64,000 nucleotides of DNA, taken from NCBI GenBank assembly GCA_020444045.1, contig JAHLLS010000015.1, positions 1-64,000 on the forward strand, written 5' to 3'. This DNA is from Deltaproteobacteria bacterium. Lineage in GTDB: Bacteria > Desulfobacterota > Desulfobacteria > Desulfobacterales > UBA5852. Positions 53,671 through 61,698 of this stretch are shown here, in pieces. A program made the translations under genes and the position numbers. The notes under the pieces were generated by a model. It saw only the letters and a list, made by a program, of their open reading frames with translations. It was not told the DNA's origin and searched no databases. Within the stretch, counting starts at the first letter, position 1, and each line of letters opens with the position of its first letter.

Positions 53671-53891
53671 TCTGACCTCCCTTTAAATAGGAATTCTTCC
53701 TGGAAGGTATTATCGGCGGTTTTAGCAGAAACATGAATGACGATGACTGGAGACGCTATCCGAATTGTGATAAGACATCTGCTTATGTTCATTGGGTTTG
53801 CAGGCTATTCACGATGGCCGTTACGGTTGGCGATCAGAGGCATGCGGTCCCGTGTTGAATCGACGGACAGGGGTACCAGGAGAAACGATTC

Positions 53892-54080
53892 ATGACCGAT
53901 GGTGGCAGTGAGGAATTCGATCCCCGAGATTTCATGACGAGCTTCCGTGTGATTGCCGCGGGGGTGTTGCTGTCGCCGCGGGCCTTTTTCCAGGAAATGC
54001 GCCGCACGGGGGGGATGATGGCGCCTTTTTTATTTATGCTGGCCAGCCGCCTGGGAACCGCATTGGGCGGGGGGGCTTGA
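53892..54080 (+). pseudogene. Truncated Yip1-domain-like membrane protein
   Basis: A 62-residue frame reads like the start of a Yip1-family protein: a hydrophobic lead (MTSFRVIAAGVLLSPRAFFQEMRR) and GGMMAPFLFMLAS, where the first transmembrane helix of that family begins. It then ends at a TGA (54078-54080) that overlaps the start of the next gene. The rest of a Yip1 protein (about 150-200 residues, several helices) is missing, so this is a remnant or the lead of a fused gene lost by deletion. Small functional product not excluded. Confidence 0.45.
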
Positions 54081-56383
54081 TGGAGAAGACCATACCAGAC
54101 GCCCATCCGACGCAACCGGATGAATGCGATAAGGATAATGGGGGCGCTGACGTTTCAACAAAGGCGGCGCCCGCCAAGATTTGCCCTATTTCCGGGTGGG
54201 CGGTTCAGAGACGGCCGGAATGGACCGACGTTGTATTTGAACAGGGCTTCACGATAACGGCGGAAATCATCGGTAACGGTATCCTGCTCACACACAATCA
54301 TGGACGCGCCACCATCGCGGGCGTCCGCAAGGCCTTTGATTTTACGGACGCCATTATCGATCAGTATCTCGCCCACCGTCCGTACATCCACATCTTGGAT
54401 TATTCCCATCTCGGCGGAACCACCCTTGAGGGACGCCGCTATTTTATTCAGCACATGCTGCAACGCAAGCAGTTGGTCGGCGTCATCTTTTACGGCCTAT
54501 CCCCCCTGCTTCGCATGAGCACCAAGTTGGGTAAGCGGCTCAATATCATTCAGTTTGATGTTCACATCGCCCAAGACTACCAGGACGCTGTCTTTCTGGC
54601 GCGGGGGCTGCTGGAAGAGGATACGGGACATGCCACCGATGACAAGACGCCATCGGACCCCTTTACCGACACCTACCTGTCGCACGATGGGACGCCGCAC
54701 ACCGTCCTCCGTCGGGACGACTGGATTTTCGAGCAGGAAGGCTTCTCGATCCGCTATGAAATCATCGACGGTCATATTCTGCATTCCATCGCGGCAGGTG
54801 CCCTCGAGGTCGCCCATCTGTCCGGTTTGATCGCCCTGCGGGAGAAAGTATACGATTCTCTATCGGAACCCCTGGGACCGCATTATATCATTGCCGATCT
54901 CAAAGGGCTTCAGCGGGTGGGGCGGCGGACACGCAAATACTACCAGGACGCGATTTTAACCTGGCATCGGAAAGTCCCCCTGCGCGGATACATCGTATAC
55001 GGTCTTAATCCATTTACAGCGGCGGTGACCAATTTTTCGCGGTTTATTTTACCTTTTCCGGTCAAGGCCACCGATGATCTGGACAGTGCCCTGGGAATGG
55101 TCCGGGAGGAAACCGAGGCGGCCGGGGGAAACAGTCACCGGGAGGGTGCGTCTTCCTTGGTATCAGGGAGCCGCTCGTTGGCCGCGGTCAACCCGGTCGA
55201 ACACTTGCTGGAGTATATCGGCAGTATCGACTGGGAGCGGGACGGATTGTCCCTTACAAAAGATGTCGGGGAAAACAGTTCCCTGAGTCCGGTTTATGAC
55301 GCCATCAGCGTCATCAAAACTGAGCTGGACGATCTGCTGCACGAAAAAATAAAGGCCGAAGCGGCGCTCAAAGCGGCCCGGGACGACCTGGACGCCCGTG
55401 TCCGGGAAAGGACGGCGGAACTGATTGCGACCAACCAGCGCCTGCAAACCGAAATCGCCGAGCGGCGCGAGATGGAAGCGGCCCTGCGCGCAAGTGAGAA
55501 AAATTACCGGGATTTGGTGCATAGTGTCAACAGCATCATTCTGCGATGGGACGCCGAGGGCAAAATCGTCTTCATGAACCCCTATGGGCTGACGTTTTTT
55601 GGCTATGAAGCAGAAGAATTGATCGGTGGGAATGTGGTGGGAACCATCGTTCCCGAGAGCGAGAGCATTTCTCAGCGGGACCTCAAGGAGTTGATGCTGG
55701 CGATCCGGCAGGACCCCGATCGTTTTCGCAACAACGAAAATGAAAACATTACCCGGGACGGGCGCCGGGTTTGGGTCTACTGGACCAACCGGGCGATTAC
55801 GGATGCCGACGGGCGCATTACGGAGATTTTGAGCGTTGGAAACGATATCACCGGGCGGCGCCACATGGAAGCGGAGCTGCGACGGCTGGCCACCACGGAT
55901 TCTCTGACCGGCGCCTTCAATCGCCGCCGTTTTTTTCAGAAAGCGCGTCAGGAATTTCTACGGCACCAGCGCTATGGCCACCCTTTCGCCATCCTGCTGA
56001 TGGATATGGACCACTTCAAGAAAATTAACGATACCCATGGACATCCTGTCGGTGACACCGTGTTGAAAACGTTTGTGGACACCTGTCGGCGTGTCTTCCG
56101 GGTTACGGATATTTTCGGCCGTACGGGCGGCGAAGAGTTTTCGGCGGTGCTGCCGGAAACCGAGGCGGCCAATGCCGCCCGGGTTGCCGAACGTTTGAGG
56201 GACCGGGTGATGAACAGCCGAATCGAGGGCGGATCGGACAACCATCCGATCCAGTGTACCGTGAGCATCGGATTGACCAGCCTGCGGGAGGATGACGTGG
56301 CCCTTGAATCGATGATTCGAAGGGCTGATAAAGCGTTGTACGATGCCAAACGGACGGGGCGCAACCGTGTCGTGCAGGCGTAA
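54080..56383 (+). CDS. Diguanylate cyclase with duplicated N-terminal sensory repeats and a PAS domain
   Basis: A 767-residue protein from the ATG at 54080, overlapping the Yip1 fragment stop (TGATG). Residues 47-180 and 213-345 are two copies of one domain: compare VFEQGFTITAEIIGNGILL and WIFEQEGFSIRYEIIDGHIL, then a YFIQH/KYYQDA helix and GVIFYGLSP and GYIVYGLNP. A coiled coil (about 400-470), PAS (about 475-590) and a GGDEF domain (about 600-765) follow. The active loop is GGEEF (in FGRTGGEEFSAVLPE) and the domain starts with DSLTGAFNRR, so it should make cyclic di-GMP. No transmembrane segment. The repeats are a domain I cannot name. Confidence 0.88.
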   Translation: MEKTIPDAHPTQPDECDKDNGGADVSTKAAPAKICPISGWAVQRRPEWTDVVFEQGFTITAEIIGNGILLTHNHGRATIAGVRKAFDFTDAIIDQYLAHRPYIHILDYSHLGGTTLEGRRYFIQHMLQRKQLVGVIFYGLSPLLRMSTKLGKRLNIIQFDVHIAQDYQDAVFLARGLLEEDTGHATDDKTPSDPFTDTYLSHDGTPHTVLRRDDWIFEQEGFSIRYEIIDGHILHSIAAGALEVAHLSGLIALREKVYDSLSEPLGPHYIIADLKGLQRVGRRTRKYYQDAILTWHRKVPLRGYIVYGLNPFTAAVTNFSRFILPFPVKATDDLDSALGMVREETEAAGGNSHREGASSLVSGSRSLAAVNPVEHLLEYIGSIDWERDGLSLTKDVGENSSLSPVYDAISVIKTELDDLLHEKIKAEAALKAARDDLDARVRERTAELIATNQRLQTEIAERREMEAALRASEKNYRDLVHSVNSIILRWDAEGKIVFMNPYGLTFFGYEAEELIGGNVVGTIVPESESISQRDLKELMLAIRQDPDRFRNNENENITRDGRRVWVYWTNRAITDADGRITEILSVGNDITGRRHMEAELRRLATTDSLTGAFNRRRFFQKARQEFLRHQRYGHPFAILLMDMDHFKKINDTHGHPVGDTVLKTFVDTCRRVFRVTDIFGRTGGEEFSAVLPETEAANAARVAERLRDRVMNSRIEGGSDNHPIQCTVSIGLTSLREDDVALESMIRRADKALYDAKRTGRNRVVQA

Positions 56384-56434
56384 ATGCCGTTCAACGCGTT
56401 TGAAATGAATTGAAGCCGCATGGGATTTCATTAA

Positions 56435-57082
56435 ATGGCAACGACCCCATTGACCGATGTCGAGATCCGGATTTTAGGCAGCCTTATGGAAAAGGCCTTG
56501 TCCACCCCGGACTACTATCCGCTATCCCTTAACGCCCTTACCAACGCCTGCAACCAGAAGTCGAGCCGTGATCCGGTGGTGGTGTATGACGAACGCGACG
56601 TGCAATCGGTCCTGGCGGTGCTGGCAGAAAAAAAACTGGTTAACCGCAGCGGGGTAGGGCGGGTTCCCAAATACGAGGAATTATTGTCACCGACGTATGA
56701 CCTCGTTCCCCGGGAAACCGCTGTGCTCTGCGTGTTGATGCTCAGAGGGCCCCAGACCGTCGGAGAACTCCGCAGCCGGACCGGACGGTTGGCCACGTTC
56801 GAAAATCTGGAGGCCGTCACCGAAATCCTTGAAAAACTGGTTGAATGGGGGCTTGCCCAGCGGCTGGATCGACTTCCCGGGCGCAAGGAATCACGCTACA
56901 CCCAGCTTTTGGGGGGCGCGCCGGAAACGGTGCGGCCGCCTGACCAGACAGCGCTGCCCCTTGCCCAGGCGGTCGACAGCGCCGCGCGACTCGACCAACT
57001 CGAGTCGGATGTTGCTCAACTGCGAAGCGATATCGATAGCCTCCGGGAAACATTGAAGGCATTCAAAGCCCAGTTCGACTGA
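56435..57082 (+). CDS. yceH: YceH family protein (UPF0502/DUF480)
   Basis: A 215-residue protein with the family's N-terminal pattern (LTDVEIRILGSLMEKALSTPDYYPLSLNAL), then CNQKSSRDPVV, and PRETAVLCVLMLRGPQTVGELRSRT typical of its second winged-helix-like domain. The C-terminal part is a coiled coil (LDQLESDVAQLRSDIDSL). It may be a winged-helix nucleic-acid-binding protein; the family function is unknown. Start ATG at 56435 is 51 bases after the cyclase stop. Confidence 0.88.
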   Translation: MATTPLTDVEIRILGSLMEKALSTPDYYPLSLNALTNACNQKSSRDPVVVYDERDVQSVLAVLAEKKLVNRSGVGRVPKYEELLSPTYDLVPRETAVLCVLMLRGPQTVGELRSRTGRLATFENLEAVTEILEKLVEWGLAQRLDRLPGRKESRYTQLLGGAPETVRPPDQTALPLAQAVDSAARLDQLESDVAQLRSDIDSLRETLKAFKAQFD

Positions 57083-57435
57083 TTCCCAGGCCGTGGACGT
57101 TGTTTCAAGAAGCGCCTGCTCCGCTGCTGCGTGGCGCACCGCGCCACGACCGTCCTTGGCCATTCCGCTTGCCCATCGCAATCCATGCACAATCGCCGCA
57201 CGGCATTAATCCCCAAACGCATGGGATCGATTGTCAGGGCCAGTTCACAATCCCACCTGTTTTCGGCTCAAGTATCTTTTCATGCGGTCGATAATATTAT
57301 TTAACCCGCATCCTGCTGGAGCGGTTTGCAAGGGATAGATTCTGAACGGTTTTTTGGCATTGCATGCGCCATCCCCCATTCGCATTTATGGGCTTGATCG
57401 ATTGACTTGACGATGACAATCAACAGGTGAACACC
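57083..57435. other. 353-base intergenic stretch between yceH and the PilZ gene
   Basis: A perfect hairpin CGTGGCGC-ACC-GCGCCACG at 57130-57148 may end the yceH transcript. The remaining bases are AT-richer near 57290-57300 and 57390-57420 and hold no convincing gene. The PilZ promoter is expected here, but no clear box pair was seen. Confidence 0.4.
57130..57148 (+). terminator. Perfect 8-bp hairpin after yceH
   Basis: CGTGGCGC and GCGCCACG flank a 3-base loop, 48 bases after the yceH stop. No T-run follows, so intrinsic termination is only possible with help. Confidence 0.4.
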
Positions 57436-57921
57436 ATGCAAAAAATATACGTCACCAACGACAACAAGGCCACGCTGGCCTGTCCGGCCTGCGAGCGGAG
57501 TCGGACCATCGACGCATCGCCCTACATCACGATGTCCCGCGTCGTGAGAATTCGGATCAAATGCCCTTGCGGCCACCAATACCCGGCGGAAATGGAGCGT
57601 CGGCGACATTTCAGAAAAGCCGTCCATTTCCGGGGCACTTATGCCCAGGTTCCCGGTGGCCGGCATGTCGGGAGGGGCGCCATGGCTGTGCTGGACTTGT
57701 CGAGGACAGGGGTTCGGATGCGCCTCCATGAAAAGAAGGCCCTCCGTATCGGGGACAAGCTCGTTGTGGAATTCCAGTTGGACGACGGCAAGCAGTCCAC
57801 GGTTCGCAAGGAAAGTGTGGTTCGCCGGATTGACGGATCCGATCTGGGGGCCGAATTTACTGCAACGGGAGCGTCCGATCCCCACGCAAAGGCCATTGGG
57901 TTCTACCTGTTTGCGGCCTGA
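57436..57921 (+). CDS. PilZ-domain protein with N-terminal zinc-ribbon-like cysteines
   Basis: About 161 residues from the ATG at 57436, with AGGTGA five bases upstream; a GTG at 57427 would add three residues. The N-terminal part has CPAC and, 28 residues on, CPCG, spaced like a zinc ribbon. The C-terminal part is a PilZ domain: ERRRHFRK gives the RxxxR cyclic di-GMP contact, and DLSRTGVRM gives the (D/N)xSxxG contact. It should bind cyclic di-GMP, which fits the cyclase gene about 1 kb upstream. Confidence 0.82.
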   Translation: MQKIYVTNDNKATLACPACERSRTIDASPYITMSRVVRIRIKCPCGHQYPAEMERRRHFRKAVHFRGTYAQVPGGRHVGRGAMAVLDLSRTGVRMRLHEKKALRIGDKLVVEFQLDDGKQSTVRKESVVRRIDGSDLGAEFTATGASDPHAKAIGFYLFAA

Positions 57922-58239
57922 GTGGCATGTAGGGCGAAACGCCTATGATCTTTAAACGAAACCGTTCGAAAACCATCACAGCCACCCAAAGTGTTCCGAT
58001 ATACCGGAAGCCGGTACTGCTTTCTGCGATAAAAGAATTCTCTTTGTCAGCGCGCCGATATGAAAATCATCCAATTTCCCTGTGGACGGTGCGCCTTAAT
58101 GTTGACAGCCCAAAGCATACCGTCACACCTTGACGGACATCACAGCTATTGCGCCATTCTAAGACAATATTGAAATGATCTCGTGATCCGAATCGGGCCG
58201 GACGCGGACCGGTGGGTCCGCGTCCGGCTGAAGTCATGT
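57922..58239. other. 318-base intergenic stretch between the PilZ gene and the formate dehydrogenase gene
   Basis: The only clear feature is the 14-bp hairpin at 58197-58228. No gene was seen in the remainder. Confidence 0.4.
58197..58228 (-). terminator. 14-bp perfect hairpin at the end of the formate dehydrogenase-Hdr operon
   Basis: GCCGGACGCGGACC and its exact complement flank a 4-base loop, 11 bases beyond the fdh stop. No T-run follows on the minus strand. It is the strongest hairpin in the window and probably ends or protects this transcript. Confidence 0.65.
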
Positions 58240-60294
58240 TTAGGGGCAGGCTTCCCGGGCCTTGGCTATGCGCACGGCGCTGACCTTGAACTCGGGGATC
58301 TTGGCCAGGGGGTCGTAGGCTTCCGCGTTGGTCAAGACGTTGGCCGGGTTCTCGCCGAAATGGATGGGCATGAACAGGCAGCCGGGCTGCACGCTGGTGT
58401 TCAAACGCGCTGGCGCCTCCATTGCACCGCGCCGCGAGGTCACCTGGAGCAGGTCGCCGTCCGCGATGTCCAGCTTGCTGGCATCGGCGGGGTGAATGCT
58501 GACATAGCCCCGGCGCTGCTCGGCATCCAGGTGGGGCGAGATGCGCGTCATCGTACCGGTATGGTAGTGGGCGAACATGCGGCCCGTGGTCAGGAAGTAG
58601 GGATAGTCCCGGTCGGGCATCTCCGCCGGATCCCGGTAGGCGATGGCGTGGAACTTGCCGAGGCCGCGGGCGCAGCTCTGGGTGTGCAGGATCGGGGTGC
58701 CCGGGTGATCGCGGTCCGGACAGGGCCACTGAAGACCGTCGAGCCCCAGGCGTTCGTAGGTCATGCCGGCGTAGCTCTTGGGCGTCAGGGACGCCATTTC
58801 ATCGAAGATGTCGCTGGGGCCAGCATAGTCCATGGGATAGCCCATGGCCGTGGACAGGCGGCAGATGATCTCCCAGTCGGCCAGGGCCTGGCCCACTGGT
58901 TCCACTGCTTTGTGGATGCGGGCGCAGCGGCGCTCGGAGCTTGTAAAGGTGCCGTCTTTCTCGGCCACTGCGGCGGCCGGCAGAATCACGTCGGCAATCT
59001 GGGCGGTCTCGGAGAGAAACAGATCCTGAACGATCAAGAGGTCGAGCTTCTTCAGGGCATGGTGCAAATGGTTCCAGTCCGGATCGCTGAGTTTGGGATT
59101 TTCCCCGATGACGTAGAGTGCCCGAATGCGTCCTTCCAGCATGGCGCCCACCATGTCGGTGATGGTCATGCCGGGCTTGTCCGACAAAGGCCGGCCCCAA
59201 GCTTGGGAGAACTTTGCCACGTTTTCCGGCACGGTCACCGGCTGGTAGCCGGTGAAGACGTTAGGCAGACCGCCCATGTCGCAGGCCCCTTGGACATTGT
59301 TCTGCCCCCGCAAAGGATTGACGCCTCCGCCGGCCGCCCCCACGTAGCCGCAGAGCAGGGCCAGGTTGCAGCAGGATTTGACGTTGTCCACCCCGGTGGT
59401 GTGCTGGGTGATGCCCATGGCATACAGCAAGGCGCTTGGGCCATGATTGGCATAGAGATCGGCCATCTCCTCGATGTCGCGTACTACCACCCCGGTGATG
59501 GCTTGCACCCGCTCGGGTGGGTAGTCGGCCACCGCGGCTTGCAGTTCCGCGAAGCCCTCGGTGCGGCTGTCGATGTAATCCTTGGCTTCCCAGCCGTTGC
59601 GCAGGATGCAGTGCATCATGCCGTTCAGCAGGGCCACATCGCTGCCCAGCCGGTGATTGACGGCCAGGTCGGCAAAATTGCTCAGCTGGATGCCCCGGGG
59701 ATCAGCCACGATCAGCTTGGCGCCCCTTTCCTTGGCCCGGTAGATACGCCGGGCGATGAGGGGATGGCAGGCGGTGGTGTTGGAGCCGATCACGAAGAAG
59801 CAGCCCGCGGTTTCCAGATCGTCGTAGGAATTGGTCATTGCCCCACTGCCGAAGGCGGCGGCCAGACCGGCCACCGTGGAGGCATGTCAGAGGCGGGCGC
59901 AATGGTCCACGTTGTTGGTGCCGATGGCGGCGCGGGCGAACTTCTGGGCCAGGTAGTTTTCCTCGTTGGTGATTTTGGCGGACACCAGCACGCCGACGCT
60001 GTCCGGCCCGTGCTCGGCCACGATCGTTTTGAGGCGGTCCGCGGCAAAGCCTATGGCATCATCCCAGCCGACCTTGGTCATACGGCCGAAGGTGTTCAGC
60101 AGCGGGTGCTTGAGGCGCAGCTCGCTGGTGATGTGCTCATGCAGGTTCCAGCCCTTGATGCAGAGTTTGCCCTGGTTGACCGGATGGGTTTTCATGGGCA
60201 GGGTGCCGACGAGCTGGCCATCCATTACCTGAAAGAGAACGCCGCAGCCCGTGCCGCAGTAACAACAGATCGAAGGAACAAATTTTAGCGTCAT
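58240..60294 (-). CDS. fdhA: Selenocysteine-containing formate dehydrogenase catalytic subunit (FdhA/FdhF-type)
   Basis: The frame is continuous from 60294 to 58240 (684 residues) when the TGA at 59889-59887 is read as selenocysteine 136. An N-terminal [4Fe-4S] motif (C10-C13-C17-C45, in CYCGTGC and KLCIKGWN) precedes it. The Sec lies in CARL-U-HASTVAGL, the formate dehydrogenase active-site pattern, whose counterpart in E. coli FdhF is V-U-HGPSV. The molybdopterin parts (GSNTTACHP, GQNNVQGACDMG, VIGENP) follow. It would oxidise formate or reduce CO2 in the cytoplasm (no twin-arginine signal). The FrhB-like protein, MvhD and HdrA follow the usual order for an Hdr-linked formate dehydrogenase. 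Confidence 0.93.
59857..59889 (-). promoter_or_regulatory. Selenocysteine codon and SECIS-like hairpin of fdhA
   Basis: On the minus strand the TGA (59889-59887) is followed 11 bases on by GGTGGCC-GGTCT-GGCCGCC (59875-59857), a 7-bp stem with one G-T pair. The loop is 19-23 bases after the TGA, within the range known for bacterial SECIS elements. Confidence 0.78.
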
Positions 60295-60298
60295 GCCG

Positions 60299-61114
60299 TT
60301 ACTCCTGTGAAACCGCCAGCAGCGGTGCCGGCGTGAGCGTCGGTTTGTCGCCCAGGATGCTGAAGGGCGACAAGGCGTCGCTGGCGCCGGTGTCGTAGTC
60401 GAAGAGATCCTTCACGATAGCGTTGACCTTGCCATAGAGCAGGCGCAGCGGGATCTCGGCCGGGCAGGCATCTTCACACAGGCCGCAGTCGATGCAGCGT
60501 CCGGCCATGTGCACGGCCCGGACCAGGTGAAAGATGGGGATGTCCGGGGGCAGGTTGCCGGTGCCGATGAGGTCCGGGTGCTCCAGGCTGCAGTCCTTGC
60601 AGAAGCACACCGGGCAGATGTTGCGGCAGCCGTAGCACTTGATGCACTTCTGGAACTCGTACATCCAGCGCGCGAAGCGTTCGGGCCCCTCCTGGGCATC
60701 GACGGCTTCGAGGCTCTGGCGCGGGTCCTGGCCGCGCTGGATTTTGACGTCGCCGGTGGCCGGGGCCTCCAGGTAGGTGCAGTCCGCATGGGACTTCAGG
60801 GCCGAGGGGCAGCAGTTGACCGGCAGGGGTTCCACCTGCTCGGCCGGCAGCTGGTTCCAGACGGCCAGCACGTTCAGGGCCCGCTGGGTGCAGTCCCGGG
60901 CGAGCAGCCCGATTTTCTTCTCCGGGTGACGGGCCGCGATCTGGGTGGCGAATTTTTCCAGGGAATAGCGCGCCGGTCCGGTCACCAGGTCTTCGGTTTC
61001 GTCGATTCGCTCCCGGGTAAAGGCGTGGGGCAGCGGGTGCCCGCAGTCCATTTTATAGGCCAGGAAGACATCCACCTTGCCGTCTTCCAGCCAAGCTCTG
61101 ACTTGTTTTTGCAT
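60299..61114 (-). CDS. FrhB/FdhB-like iron-sulfur protein of the formate dehydrogenase-Hdr locus
   Basis: A 271-residue protein starting at the ATG at 61114, with GGGAGG upstream; the longer frame from 61201 overlaps mvhD and lacks a site. Its cysteine groups (VNCCPSALKSHADC, CIKCYGCRNICPVCFCKDC, CIDCGLCEDACP) match the larger relative at 38492, minus that protein's N-terminal region of about 100 residues. It ends 4 bases before fdhA. It probably passes electrons between FdhA and HdrA; flavin content is not visible here. Confidence 0.82.
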   Translation of the reverse strand: MQKQVRAWLEDGKVDVFLAYKMDCGHPLPHAFTRERIDETEDLVTGPARYSLEKFATQIAARHPEKKIGLLARDCTQRALNVLAVWNQLPAEQVEPLPVNCCPSALKSHADCTYLEAPATGDVKIQRGQDPRQSLEAVDAQEGPERFARWMYEFQKCIKCYGCRNICPVCFCKDCSLEHPDLIGTGNLPPDIPIFHLVRAVHMAGRCIDCGLCEDACPAEIPLRLLYGKVNAIVKDLFDYDTGASDALSPFSILGDKPTLTPAPLLAVSQE

Positions 61115-61124
61115 AAGACCTCCC

Positions 61125-61634
61125 TCAGGCCGACTTGGCAACCGCGGCGGCTTCGTCAGGGGCGGCCGACCGGGCGATTCCCGGGGGCGAGACCATGACA
61201 TTGGCCGCCTGCCGGTGACGGGCGGGCTGCAGCGGGCTGGGCCCCAGCCGGCGGATGGTTTCGGTAAAATCGGTGACCACGCGCACGAACTTCTGGGCTT
61301 CGGCCGACGATATCCATTCCAGATGCAGCCGTCCCTCCAGTCCCATGAACGTGAGCAGTTGTTGCATGAAGGCGATCCGTTTGAGCGTCATGTGATTACC
61401 GTACAGGTAATGGCAGTCGCCGATGTGTCAGCCGCCCACCAGCACCCCGTCGGCGCCCTGCTGGAACGCCTTGAGGATATGGTGGGGGGAGACCGTGCCC
61501 GAGCACATGATCCGGATGGGCCGGATGTTGGGCGGATAGCTCAGGCGGCTGACGCCGGCCAGGTCCGCCGCGCCATAGGTGCACCAGTTGCAGAAAAAGG
61601 CGATGATTTTCGGTTCAAAACGATCTGGTTCCAA
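61125..61634 (-). CDS. mvhD: MvhD-family subunit with selenocysteine
   Basis: The frame is continuous from 61634 to 61125 (169 residues) if the TGA at 61430-61428 is selenocysteine 69. Marks: [15 protein letters not shown] (C15, C18), [11 protein letters not shown] (C44) and GG-U-HIGDCHY (Sec69, Cys74). The two paralogues in the window have cysteine at the Sec position (SGCHPGDCHY at 39693, AGCLEGDCHF at 10585). The SECIS-like hairpin follows. Methanogen VhuD, the same family, is a known selenoprotein. The C-terminal tail from about residue 120 ([16 protein letters not shown]) is longer than in the paralogues. It would connect FdhA and the FrhB-like protein to HdrA. Confidence 0.92.
61395..61430 (-). 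promoter_or_regulatory. Selenocysteine codon and SECIS-like hairpin of mvhD
   Basis: The TGA (61430-61428) is followed 16 bases on by ATTACC-TGTAC-GGTAAT (61411-61395), a perfect 6-bp stem with the loop 23-27 bases after the TGA. Confidence 0.78.
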
Positions 61635-61698
61635 TGGTCACTCCTGCAGGGCCGGCGCCGGCACCCGGTTGGACCGGGGATGGCGCGGACCGTTGGCT

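Noticed and set aside
58183..60288. Long open frame of about 700 codons on the + strand
   Set aside because: It lies antisense to formate dehydrogenase, has no recognisable motifs and reflects high GC content at third positions.
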